This document shows, in pieces, positions 43,834 to 51,526 of a stretch of DNA of 64,000 nt (the stretch's first letter is position 1; the number at the start of each line of letters is the position of its first letter). The stretch is from Novosphingobium umbonatum. GTDB lineage: Bacteria > Pseudomonadota > Alphaproteobacteria > Sphingomonadales > Sphingomonadaceae. A program made the translations under genes and the position numbers. The notes under the pieces are model-generated. The model was not told the DNA's origin. It worked only from the letters and a program-made list of their open reading frames with translations, and made no database searches. The stretch is from NCBI RefSeq assembly GCF_004005905.1, contig NZ_SACO01000007.1, positions 62,001 through 126,000 on the forward strand, in the 5' to 3' direction.

Positions 43834-45239
43834 AACTGACGACGCTCGCAGAGCCTTTACTCGAGTTCGGTACCGGCACGCACATTTGCCCACGTACCGG
43901 CATCGAGCACATGGGGGTATACGACAAACGCGATGAGTTGCGTCGGACAGAGCTCCGGATCGGGGTCGTGGGCCGGGGCGAAGGCATCGATCTTCTCGAT
44001 GAATGGCTTGAGAAATGCCGCGATGGCGTGGAGCGCAAAGCGGAGTCGCAGCTCCTCAATCTGTTTCGCGGCTTTGGCGGTGTGAACCAGAGCTATGGCT
44101 TCCTAACGCGGCTGATCAACTCGCCCCAATATACTCGGACATTAAAGAAGTCGGACATCACCGGGATCGTGAAGCTCTCATCCCGCGCCAGCCGTGTAGA
44201 GAGAGCTGTGGAGCTCTACTACGAACAGATCAGGTTTCTTGCCGAGAACAGATCGGTGGACGTCATCGTCTGCGTGATGCCGAACGAGATGTTCGACTCC
44301 ATAACTACGGCCGCCAATGACGACGAGAAGGATGAAAGCGAACTCGAACACAACTTTCGGCGGACCCTGAAGGCCAAGTGCATGCATCTCGGCACCCCTC
44401 TGCAGCTGGTGCGTGAGAAGACGATCCTGATCACCAAGTTCGCCGGTGATCAGCAGGATCCCGCCACCAAGGCATGGAATTTCTGTACCGCCCTCTACTA
44501 TAAGGGCAACCGCACCATTCCTTGGCGGCTTGTGGAAGACACGGCCAAGCTGCGGTCATGCTATATCGGCATCGGCTTCTACAAAAGCCGGGACGGTGAG
44601 ACCGTGTCGTCTAGTCTAGCGCAGGTTTTCGACGAATTCGGGCACGGGATCATCCTGCGCGGCACGCCCGTGTCGATCGATAAGAGGAACCGCCATCCCT
44701 ATCTTAGCGAGGATCAGGCATACGAACTACTGCGCAACGCACTGGAAGAATATGACCGCGCGCTTGAACACATGCCTGCGCGGATTGTGATCCACAAGTC
44801 GAGTCGCTTCCGGGATGGTGAACGCAAGGGATTCCTGCGCGCGCTCGAAGAAAAGGGCATCCGGTCGAAGGATTTCGTTGCGATCACGGACACCGACGTT
44901 CGCCTCTTCAGCGACAAAAAATATCCTCCGAAGCGCGGAACGCTCCTCTCCTTTTCGGAAACAGAGGGCATCCTTTACACGCGTGGCACGGTCGACTTCT
45001 ACAAAACCTATCCAGGGCAGTATGTGCCGAACCCCTTGAAGGTCACGGTTTACGAGCAGGATTCATCACTAGAGAGCATCTGTCACGAGATTCTGGGACT
45101 TACAAAGATGAACTGGAACAACACCCAGTTAGATGGACGCCTGCCGATTACGCTCGAATGCGCCAATAAGATCGGCGACATCATGAAGTATGTGAGCGTC
45201 AACGAAAAGCCGCAGGTCAGCTACAGCTTCTATATGTGA
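43830..45239 (+). CDS. Short prokaryotic Argonaute (MID-PIWI), catalytically inactive
   Basis: The 469-residue protein starts in an ATGA overlap with its partner. The MID region holds the short-Argonaute guide-pocket pattern FRRTLKAKCMHLGTPLQLV followed by KAWNFCTALYYKGNRTIPWR. The PIWI half has SCYIGIGFYKSRDGE, ARIVIHKSSRFRDGE and LTKMNWNNTQLDGRLPIT. The aspartates of the DEDX catalytic set are replaced at the first two of these positions (GIGF, IHKSS), as in other short Argonautes, which bind guide and target but do not cut. There is no N or PAZ domain. It is expected to form a heterodimer with the SMEK-APAZ protein and trigger it when invading nucleic acid is recognised. Confidence 0.92.
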   Translation: MKLTTLAEPLLEFGTGTHICPRTGIEHMGVYDKRDELRRTELRIGVVGRGEGIDLLDEWLEKCRDGVERKAESQLLNLFRGFGGVNQSYGFLTRLINSPQYTRTLKKSDITGIVKLSSRASRVERAVELYYEQIRFLAENRSVDVIVCVMPNEMFDSITTAANDDEKDESELEHNFRRTLKAKCMHLGTPLQLVREKTILITKFAGDQQDPATKAWNFCTALYYKGNRTIPWRLVEDTAKLRSCYIGIGFYKSRDGETVSSSLAQVFDEFGHGIILRGTPVSIDKRNRHPYLSEDQAYELLRNALEEYDRALEHMPARIVIHKSSRFRDGERKGFLRALEEKGIRSKDFVAITDTDVRLFSDKKYPPKRGTLLSFSETEGILYTRGTVDFYKTYPGQYVPNPLKVTVYEQDSSLESICHEILGLTKMNWNNTQLDGRLPITLECANKIGDIMKYVSVNEKPQVSYSFYM

Positions 45240-45274
45240 TGTCATAGGATGGATGTGTTGCGTTGTCATCGCCG

Positions 45275-47614
45275 TCATGCCCTGACACGGATACGCTGAC
45301 GCAGGCGTTCATAGATTGGCACTTCCGCCTCGTGCGAAATTTCAACAGTCACTGCAAAGGACTGCTGGCCCTCATCACCGGCCCAGCCACCGGCACATCG
45401 CACCACAAGATAGTAATTGTCGCCGTAGCCTCGGATATTGCGCGAGAAGCTGACACTGGCACTTTGCAGGCTCGATTTTTCCCGCACTGTCGAATTGGGC
45501 AATAGCTTGCAGTTATAGCGGTCTTCCATCTCGGGGAACGGAGCTTCATCGGCTGTACGCCGTCGGAAATGCTCGAAGATCATGTCGGGCTCACAGCCCC
45601 TAATGAGCCGGAAGCCCATCGATACACCATTATAATCGAGGCGACTGTGGCGCACAGGCGGATCGAAAGCCAGGCTCACCCGGATGGTGCGGCGGCCCCG
45701 TTCGGTCTGGAACAACTCAGGGATAGGTATCTGGTATACTGCAAAATGATCGATCGCGAGTTCATCCTCGGCATAGAGGATCACTCGCGAGTCATTAGAA
45801 AAGGCAGCACGTTCTGCATCGACGCGTCCATGACCGAATAGCGCCCGACCAGCTGTATCTCCCAGGGGCGCCAGACGACGGACGCTCTCAGGCGGCGCGA
45901 CCGCGCTCGTGGCGAGTAGGGCGCGAACGAGGTTGGCAGAAGCATCGGGAAAGCGTGTCAGGATCTGACTTGCCTTGAACGCAACGAGAGGCGCGGCATG
46001 GGATGTGCCTGATCGCGCCGCGAAGAGCCGGTCGACAGGACGGTAGTGGAGCGACATCACGCCGGCTTCGGGCCGTACTTCACCGCCCTGGAGGGAGGCG
46101 GTAGGGCCATCGTAAATCAGCGTACCACCAATGTCGGTAAAGTCGGGTTTGATCGCACCGCGCACGCCAGGACCAGCGCGCGAGAATGGCGAAGGCTCCA
46201 ACGCTTCGGTGATTGGACGCACCCCAACATTGTCCTGAGCGCGGGCGCTAAGCCCGTTGCCATGCGCGACGGAACCAACAGTGACGATGTTCATGCCACC
46301 GGCCGGTTCGCACAGCCGGTTTTCCGGCTCCATGAGGTAGCCTGGATAGCCTGTGACGGACTCTTCGATGCGCATTCCGCGCCGTGGCTGACGGTTGCCG
46401 GCCGCGACGATTATGATGATATCCAGTTCGCGGACCAGTTCATCGAGCGTCTGCGCCCATGGGCCAACCTTGCCGCCCTCGACGACCTTGGTCCGATCAC
46501 CCAGCGAAATGACGAAAATCCGGCAACCGAATTGCTCATGGAGGCCGGTTATCGCCTCGCGCATCAGCTTTGGCGTGAGACGTCGGTTGGGGAAATTGCC
46601 CGTGTGGTCGATCACCTTGGCTGAACACAGGCGCGCGTGCCGGACCAGTTCTCCAGCACCCAATTGCGCACGCAGATCGCCGAAGGTCGCGATGCCACCG
46701 ACAAAGGTTCCATGCCCATGATCATCGGCTGTACCCAGCGTATCCGGCACGGCGATCGACCCGACTATGATATCCTCAATCAAGGGATGGTCATTGATCC
46801 CGCTGTCGATGATCCCGATGAGCGGCGCATTCTCGTCGAGATCCTCCACATCCGGCACATCGCCCAGCGCATCATCGATGTGTTGCGCTGCGAGCAGATC
46901 CGGCTCGGGAGGCAGATCAACCTCGGCGATTTCCTCAATTGACAGAAGGGCGCGCGCAATTGCGCCATCGCATTGAAGCCGGACTAGCGTGAGATTGGGG
47001 CCGATATGCCGGTCGAGCTCCTCGGCGCCTCGCGCCTCGGCATATCGAACAATGTCGTCGATCTTGCGCTCGCGCAAGGCCCGGCTCCCAAGATCCCAGA
47101 GCTCGATATCAACCGTGTATGCCTCGCCGACCTGGAAATCATCGACATCGACCAAGCCCGTTTCGCGGGCACGCATGCCAATGCGATCGCGCGGCGCGAC
47201 TTCGGCAATCCTCTCCACATTGGCGATGAATGAAGAGAAAGCCGGGTTCTGCCGGCCGGGCTGGACACCCTGGCCATAGGCATCGAGCTTGCGTTGGAAC
47301 TCCGTCAGTTCATCGTTTGAGGAGAATAGGACGAGCGTGCGATCCTCATCGCTCGAAAGAACGGTCAGGCCGACGCGATTCCATTCCTCCTCGAGCAAAG
47401 GCCCGCTCATCTGGACCCGTAGGATCAACGACGGGTCTACAGCATCGGGGCGCCGACGCTGGCGCTGGGTGGCTACAGCCTGACCAAGCTCCTGGCCAAG
47501 GCGATCACTGTGCCCGCGCGGATTGCGCTGGGGAGGAGGCCCACCGCCACCGTTCTTGCGACGGGGCAGACGCTCGGGCAGCCGCAACAGCTGCAGGTGA
47601 TCATAACGCGCCAC
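45275..47614 (-). CDS. S8 family serine protease (subtilase)
   Basis: The 779-residue protein has the subtilase triad: Asp in IGIIDSGIND (near residue 273), His in DDHGHGTFVGG (near 297) and Ser in SGTSHAAPLVAF (near 537), with IIIVAAGN carrying the oxyanion Asn. There is no signal peptide, so it acts in the cytoplasm. The first 230 and last 200 residues are not recognised; the latter look beta-rich. It appears to start at GTG 47614, eleven bases after the AAA ATPase gene, so the two form an operon. Cytoplasmic S8 protease/AAA pairs recur in bacterial defence islands; the substrate is unknown. Confidence 0.88.
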   Translation of the reverse strand: MARYDHLQLLRLPERLPRRKNGGGGPPPQRNPRGHSDRLGQELGQAVATQRQRRRPDAVDPSLILRVQMSGPLLEEEWNRVGLTVLSSDEDRTLVLFSSNDELTEFQRKLDAYGQGVQPGRQNPAFSSFIANVERIAEVAPRDRIGMRARETGLVDVDDFQVGEAYTVDIELWDLGSRALRERKIDDIVRYAEARGAEELDRHIGPNLTLVRLQCDGAIARALLSIEEIAEVDLPPEPDLLAAQHIDDALGDVPDVEDLDENAPLIGIIDSGINDHPLIEDIIVGSIAVPDTLGTADDHGHGTFVGGIATFGDLRAQLGAGELVRHARLCSAKVIDHTGNFPNRRLTPKLMREAITGLHEQFGCRIFVISLGDRTKVVEGGKVGPWAQTLDELVRELDIIIIVAAGNRQPRRGMRIEESVTGYPGYLMEPENRLCEPAGGMNIVTVGSVAHGNGLSARAQDNVGVRPITEALEPSPFSRAGPGVRGAIKPDFTDIGGTLIYDGPTASLQGGEVRPEAGVMSLHYRPVDRLFAARSGTSHAAPLVAFKASQILTRFPDASANLVRALLATSAVAPPESVRRLAPLGDTAGRALFGHGRVDAERAAFSNDSRVILYAEDELAIDHFAVYQIPIPELFQTERGRRTIRVSLAFDPPVRHSRLDYNGVSMGFRLIRGCEPDMIFEHFRRRTADEAPFPEMEDRYNCKLLPNSTVREKSSLQSASVSFSRNIRGYGDNYYLVVRCAGGWAGDEGQQSFAVTVEISHEAEVPIYERLRQRIRVRA

Positions 47615-47624
47615 GCGGCGGAGG

Positions 47625-48608
47625 TCAGGCGGTCATTCGGTCGGCTCTGCGCCGGCGGCGTCGTTCATCGGCAATGGCATGAAGGAAATCCTGCTCCCTG
47701 ACCTGTTTTCGTTTGTCGATCACCGACGCCTTGATCGCCTGGACGCAGATGCGATCCAGCTCGGCATAGGAATAGCCCGAAAGCTCTCCGATATGTGCTT
47801 GCGGGTCGAAAGCCAGCGCGACATTCTTGAACTTCATCGCGAGGAAACGCGCGATCATGCGGGTCTCCGGTGGATCGAACCATATCACCTCATCGAAGCG
47901 TCGCCAGATAGCCGGATCAAGCGATTGATCGAGATTGGTGGCTGCGACCAGAAAACCCTTGGGCTCGATCCGGTCGATGAAGATCAGCAGACTGTTGACA
48001 ACACGCCGCAGCTCATTGTGCTCGCCACCGTCCTCGCGGGCGCGGGCCAGCGCATCAAATTCGTCAAAGAAGAGGACTGTGGGCTGCTTGCGAGCAAACT
48101 CGAACAGTTTGCGGACATTGGTCGCGGTCTCGCCCAGATAGGAGGAGATCAGACGGTCAAGCTTGACGATGTAGAGCGGCATGCCGAGTTCGGCTGCAAA
48201 GATCTCAGCGCAGAGCGTCTTACCGCAACCCGGAGGGCCGCAAAACAGCAGCTTGGAACGGACCGGTAAGCCCCGACGGCGGACATCATCGGCCCGCCGA
48301 AACTCCCGCAGAAGATCGAGGAAAATACGGATATTCTCACTCGACAGGATGATATCCTGCTTGTTGTGCGTCGGCTCCACCAGTTCGATGAAGTCGGCTG
48401 CGGCTTCAGGGAAGGGAATGAGCGGCGCAAGCGCCTTGGGTTTAGTCGGGCGCGATGGCGCTGCATCGAGTGAACGGCGGAGTGAGCGCGCGAGTACGCG
48501 ATTGTTTTTCTTCTCTTCCTCACCGATGATCTGCTCGGCAACGGCACGGAACTCCTCGTCCTTGCCGTAACTCGCCAGCAATTTCTTCATCAGTTCGCCG
48601 CGCGCCAT
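47625..48608 (-). CDS. AAA-family ATPase, partner of the S8 protease
   Basis: The 327-residue protein has a single AAA module of the FtsH/proteasome-ATPase type: Walker A FCGPPGCGKTLCAEIFA (near residue 125), SSYLGETATNVRKLFEFA, Walker B VLFFDEFDALA (near 181), sensor FLVAATNLDQSLD and arginine finger RRFDEVI. A helical N-terminus may form the subunit contact. It could unfold substrates for, or hold in check, the protease. A striking 36-base palindrome lies about 50 bases upstream of its start. Confidence 0.9.
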   Translation of the reverse strand: MARGELMKKLLASYGKDEEFRAVAEQIIGEEEKKNNRVLARSLRRSLDAAPSRPTKPKALAPLIPFPEAAADFIELVEPTHNKQDIILSSENIRIFLDLLREFRRADDVRRRGLPVRSKLLFCGPPGCGKTLCAEIFAAELGMPLYIVKLDRLISSYLGETATNVRKLFEFARKQPTVLFFDEFDALARAREDGGEHNELRRVVNSLLIFIDRIEPKGFLVAATNLDQSLDPAIWRRFDEVIWFDPPETRMIARFLAMKFKNVALAFDPQAHIGELSGYSYAELDRICVQAIKASVIDKRKQVREQDFLHAIADERRRRRRADRMTA

Positions 48609-48658
48609 GGGTTCGTATACGCCTTTCCTTGTGTGACAAGCATAGCTGGATTTCCTGA

Positions 48659-48694
48659 ATCTGCCATGATTTCTTGCATGAAATCATGGCAGAT
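48659..48694. promoter_or_regulatory. 36-base perfect palindrome upstream of the AAA/S8 operon
   Basis: Two perfect 15-bp arms (48659-48673 and 48680-48694) surround the spacer TTGCAT. The arms contain CTGCCATGATTTC. There is no T tract, so it is not a terminator. Position 50 bases upstream of the ATPase start suggests an operator. The flanking 240 bases (48609-48848) hold no gene. Confidence 0.55.
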
Positions 48695-48848
48695 AGTGCT
48701 GCCTGTCTTACTGTAGCGACTTAGGTCGTTCCCGATCCATCACCAGAAGGATGATAAGTGGTTGCCAGTCCACGCAAAAGCCGTCCTTTCAGAGCGGCAG
48801 CTATCCGCCCTTGGCAGTTTGAAACCTGTCATTCCGGTTCGTCCGCCC

Positions 48849-49250
48849 TTATAGACCTTCGCTGCCATCTCCATCGACATACTCTGCTCGACCATCACGG
48901 CGAACGATCCAGCGACCGAATTTCCTTTCAGCCTGATCGACGATCCAGACTGGCAGCAGGAGAGAGGCAAAGAGGGTTGCGGTGGTTTTGACCTCGAAGA
49001 GGCCTTTGAAAAGGGCGAGGGCTAAGGCGATGAGGGCCAAGGTCGCGGCCCCCAGTGCGATGGCTTTGACGATGCCAATGTACCTCGGGAGCAAGTGATG
49101 ACGGACGCGTTCCAATTCATCCTTTGTCCGCATCATTTCCTGCCGCAGAGCGAGGCGATCAGCCATCAGCTTTTCTATCGGCGGGTTGACGGCCTTCATT
49201 GCGGCTAGGAGGCGTGCGTCTGCAATTGGCGGTAACTGGTTGTCGTTCAT
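48849..49250 (-). CDS. Small membrane protein with N-terminal coiled coil
   Basis: The 133-residue protein has a coiled-coil region (RLALRQEMMRTKDELERVRH) followed by two hydrophobic segments (AIALGAATLALIALALALFK and TATLFASLLLPVWIV) and a charged tail. It is one base downstream of the XRE regulator gene and transcribed with it. Function unknown; it resembles small membrane proteins that accompany phage-like repressors. Confidence 0.7.
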   Translation of the reverse strand: MNDNQLPPIADARLLAAMKAVNPPIEKLMADRLALRQEMMRTKDELERVRHHLLPRYIGIVKAIALGAATLALIALALALFKGLFEVKTTATLFASLLLPVWIVDQAERKFGRWIVRRDGRAEYVDGDGSEGL

Positions 49251-49251
49251 G

Positions 49252-49656
49252 TCAGGCGCTCAGGGCAAAAATCTTCTCGCTCATGGCGGGGCTGATCTCG
49301 CCATGTTCCAGCAGGTATTGGAATAGCGCGCCACCGAGTTTGATGAGCGCGTCCTGTTCCACATCATCGCCTCCGCGGCTCAGGAAGGCCCAAGCGGTCG
49401 CGATTGAACGGGCATAGATGCTGTCTAGGCTCTCAGCATCAGGTCGGCCTTCGCCGGTCAGAAGCCAATTTGCGCTGACGCCATAGACTTGGCTGAAGGC
49501 AAGGATCGCCGAGGCCGGAGGCTCACGCCCCTTTTCATAATTGACCAAGGCGCCGTGCGAGATGCCGATCGCTTCGGCGACGTCGGTCTGCTTCAGCCCC
49601 TTGGCCTTACGGATCTCCAGAAAACGCGCGCCGATGCTCACACAGCACCGCCGCAC
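49252..49656 (-). CDS. CI-like XRE-family repressor
   Basis: The 134-residue protein has an XRE HTH at residues 8-60 (FLEIRKAKGLKQTDVAEAIG, GALVNYEKGREPP, VYGVSANWLLTGEG) like phage repressors, with a short helical C-terminus and no protease domain. It is transcribed away from the excisionase-type gene, and palindromic half-sites lie between them, which suggests it holds the integration/excision genes silent. The start codon is probably GTG 49656; no ribosome site is visible. A GTG at 49641 is an alternative. Confidence 0.85.
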   Translation of the reverse strand: MRRCCVSIGARFLEIRKAKGLKQTDVAEAIGISHGALVNYEKGREPPASAILAFSQVYGVSANWLLTGEGRPDAESLDSIYARSIATAWAFLSRGGDDVEQDALIKLGGALFQYLLEHGEISPAMSEKIFALSA

Positions 49657-49670
49657 GATTCAGTCTTGAC

Positions 49671-49711
49671 GAAACTCACAAACATGAGTTACTCCATCCA
49701 TTGTGAGTTTC
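49671..49711. promoter_or_regulatory. Operator cluster between repressor and excisionase genes
   Basis: GAAACTCACAA (49671-49681) and TTGTGAGTTTC (49701-49711) are perfect 11-bp inverted repeats; a third half-site ATGAGTT lies between them (49684-49690). TTGACG (49666-49671) precedes, so the operator would overlap the rightward promoter. Related half-sites (CAAACTC, CTCAAAC) follow at 49715-49731. Confidence 0.6.
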
Positions 49712-49751
49712 TGCCAAACTCCAATCTCAAACTACTACAGAGGTGAAAGTC

Positions 49752-49955
49752 ATGCAATTGCTGACACTCCCCAAACTGGCCGCTCAAAGCGGCTGGCCCG
49801 AATCTCGTATTCGACGGATGGTCGCTCGAAAGCAGCTTGCCCACATCCGCGTGAATGGCCGGCTCATGCTGCCGGAGACGGCAATCGACGACTACGTCGC
49901 GAAGCATTTTGTCGAAGCAAACGGCTCCGGATCGGCTCAGCCTGCCGGGGCATAG
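49752..49955 (+). CDS. Excisionase-type HTH protein
   Basis: The protein has 67 residues from ATG 49752 (AGAGG eight bases upstream; GTG 49743 also possible). The pattern LTLPKLAAQSGWPESRIRRM, then HIRVNGRLMLPE is a winged-helix MerR/excisionase fold used to bind and bend DNA. Adjacent to the integrase and controlled by the divergent repressor, it is a good candidate for the recombination directionality factor. Confidence 0.75.
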   Translation: MQLLTLPKLAAQSGWPESRIRRMVARKQLAHIRVNGRLMLPETAIDDYVAKHFVEANGSGSAQPAGA

Positions 49956-50004
49956 CTGTCGCCAGGATCGAAATCAGATCAGTCGTGACCAGAGGAGGAC
50001 CTCG

Positions 50005-50349
50005 ATGCGAGGTGCCGACTACAACGAACCGCTTGGAATCGAGCGCGTGTCTATCAGTCAGGCAGTTCAGATCTCCGGTCTGAAGATGCGGACGCTCCAA
50101 AATCTCGCTGCCCAAGGTGTCATTCCCGGTGCTGCCAAGCCGGCAGGCCGCTGGACCTTCGATATTGCCCAGCTGCGGCAATGGGCGCGGCAAACACCGG
50201 AAAACACACTGCCATGCCGAAAAACATCTTCATTCGTAACGGCGTCTACTGGGGCCGTTTCCAGGTCGCCGGACGTGAGTACCGCAAATCTCTACATGTC
50301 CGTGTTGAACCAGCGCGGCGGGCGGAGGCAAAGGCGGCCCAAGCGCTAG
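50005..50349 (+). CDS. MerR-like HTH protein overlapping the integrase gene
   Basis: The protein has 114 residues from ATG 50005 with AGGAGG upstream. Residues 13-61 form a MerR-like winged helix (VSISQAVQISGLKMRTLQNL, then PAGRWTFDIAQLRQW). The recognisable domain ends just where the integrase gene starts (50214). The remaining 45 residues are read from integrase sequence in another frame and look unstructured. It may be a second excision factor or a transcription factor for the integrase. Confidence 0.65.
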   Translation: MRGADYNEPLGIERVSISQAVQISGLKMRTLQNLAAQGVIPGAAKPAGRWTFDIAQLRQWARQTPENTLPCRKTSSFVTASTGAVSRSPDVSTANLYMSVLNQRGGRRQRRPKR

Positions 50350-51290
50350 AACGCATCCGCGCCCAGATCGAAGACGAGATACGCCATGGGATTACGCCGC
50401 CCAAACTATGGGAAGAAGCGGTGATCGCATGGCACGAGCAGGCGCATGCCTCGCTCTCTGAGAAAGCGCTCAAGCGCTATCTGGTTAGCTTGAATCAGTG
50501 CCGATCTTGGCTGGATGGGAAGGCGATCCATCAGATCGACGTGGCAAGGCTGCGTGATATGCTGAAAGGGCGGCGAGCGTTGGGTTTGAGCAATGCTACA
50601 CTCAGGCGCGACCTTACAGCAGTTTCCGCGGTGCTGACCGTGGCGCAGGATGAAGGTTGGATCGAGGACAATCCAGCTCTCATGATCAATCGAAAACGGA
50701 TGCCTGAGCGGCGAGATCCGATTATGCTGCCGACTGATGCTTCTATTGATGCCATGCTCGAGGAACTCCCCCCCAAAGTCGCCGACATATGCGCTTTCGC
50801 GATCGAGACCGGCATGCGTCAGGATGAGATCGTGCAACTCGACTGGAATTGCATAGACCTGGGGCGCAGCATCGCCACGATACATAAGACCAAGGGTAGT
50901 AAGCTGCGCGCCGTGCCTTTGACGAGCAAGGCCATTGCGATCCTCAAGCGGCAGCCAAAGTCGCCCCATTCGCTCATCGTCTTTCACCGGTCGGATGGCC
51001 AAACGATGGATTGGGTTTCCACTCAGTTCGGAAAAACAGCCCGACGTTTGGCAAAGGCCCCGGCACAAAAACCGGCACAGGGGTCGGCACAAAAGTCGGC
51101 ACAGTCCCGGCACACTTTTGTGCGCTTCAGATTCCACGATTTGCGGCATCTTTTCGCGGTCAGATACCTGCAAAATGGCGGCTCAATCTACGCACTTCAG
51201 GGGATTATGGGTCACACCAGCGTCAAGACCACAGAGATCTATCTGGCCTACCTGACGCCCGATCAGCAGCTCAAGTCCAAGATGGGGTAG
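50214..51290 (+). CDS. int: Tyrosine-type integrase
   Basis: The ATG at 50214 gives 358 residues. An N-terminal arm-binding domain and SAM-like core-binding domain (about 85-165) lead to a catalytic domain with Arg in ETGMRQDEIVQLDW, Lys in KTKGSKLRAVPL, HDLRH, HTSV and the nucleophile Tyr in TTEIYLAY. An unusual low-complexity insert rich in Ala/Gln/Lys (AKAPAQKPAQGSAQKSAQ) lies just before the HDLRH region; its DNA is a set of repeats also found downstream of the gene. The tRNA-Ser 3' end is 95 bases away, so it is the expected target. Confidence 0.93.
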   Translation: MPKNIFIRNGVYWGRFQVAGREYRKSLHVRVEPARRAEAKAAQALERIRAQIEDEIRHGITPPKLWEEAVIAWHEQAHASLSEKALKRYLVSLNQCRSWLDGKAIHQIDVARLRDMLKGRRALGLSNATLRRDLTAVSAVLTVAQDEGWIEDNPALMINRKRMPERRDPIMLPTDASIDAMLEELPPKVADICAFAIETGMRQDEIVQLDWNCIDLGRSIATIHKTKGSKLRAVPLTSKAIAILKRQPKSPHSLIVFHRSDGQTMDWVSTQFGKTARRLAKAPAQKPAQGSAQKSAQSRHTFVRFRFHDLRHLFAVRYLQNGGSIYALQGIMGHTSVKTTEIYLAYLTPDQQLKSKMG

Positions 51291-51308
51291 GCACAAAAGT
51301 CGGCACAG
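51061..51308. repeat. Direct repeats in the 3' part of int and downstream, candidate integrase arm sites
   Basis: Five copies of a CGGCACA-type unit lie at 51061-51113, roughly every 11-12 bases. The 19-mer GGCACAAAAGTCGGCACAG occurs exactly twice, at 51086-51104 inside int and at 51290-51308 just after its stop. Regular spacing near one helical turn and closeness to the attachment site suit protein-binding sites. Confidence 0.6.
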
Positions 51309-51384
51309 CGCCAACGGTTTTACGCCGGGTGGCGCCAAGAGCGAGGAAAGAGGCTGATGAAAAAATGGCCTAAATCAACAATCT

Positions 51385-51476
51385 TGGCGGAGACGCCGGG
51401 ATTCGAACCCGGGGTACCCCAGTTAGGGTACGACGGTTTAGCAAACCGCTGGTTTCAGCCACTCACCCACGTCTCC
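51385..51476 (-). tRNA. tRNA-Ser(GCU)
   Basis: Read on the minus strand it begins GGAGACG and ends CGTCTCCGCCA, with a perfect acceptor stem and encoded CCA. It has an anticodon stem-loop with GCT in TTTGCTAAA, a long class II variable arm, and GGTTCGAATCC in the T arm. Its 3' end faces the integrase, so it is the likely attachment site, with the element restoring the 3' end of the tRNA. Confidence 0.95.
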
Positions 51477-51497
51477 GGATCGCAGCGGCGAAGCGCG

Positions 51498-51526
51498 TCT
51501 ATAGCGGGGGTGTTCTGGTCCGGCAA
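51498..51526 (-). promoter_or_regulatory. Promoter of the tRNA-Ser gene
   Basis: On the minus strand TTGCCG (51521-51526) and TATAGA (51498-51503) are separated by exactly 17 bases, and the tRNA starts 21 bases after the -10 box. Confidence 0.7.

Larger units (their letters stand above)
1..51385. mobile_element. Right-hand part of an integrative and conjugative element with F-type T4SS and MobF relaxase
   Basis: The stretch carries a tyrosine integrase and small HTH genes next to the 3' end of a tRNA-Ser gene, a MobF relaxase, a coupling protein and a full F-type mating-pair apparatus, plus two islands of defence-like cargo. Everything right of the tRNA is chromosomal housekeeping. Integration into the 3' end of a tRNA gene is usual for tyrosine-integrase elements. 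The right boundary is inferred to be within or at the 3' end of the tRNA (about 51385-51430). No second copy of the tRNA 3' sequence was seen inside the window, so the left boundary should lie left of position 1. No replication initiator was recognised here, but one could lie outside the window. Confidence 0.82.

Noticed and set aside
43830..45239. Catalytically active Argonaute slicer
   Set aside because: The positions of the DEDX aspartates are replaced in the PIWI motifs and N/PAZ domains are missing, so it fits the inactive short class.
51061..51113. CRISPR-like repeat array
   Set aside because: The units are only 11-12 bases apart with no unique spacers and lie inside the integrase coding sequence, so integrase-binding sites are more likely.
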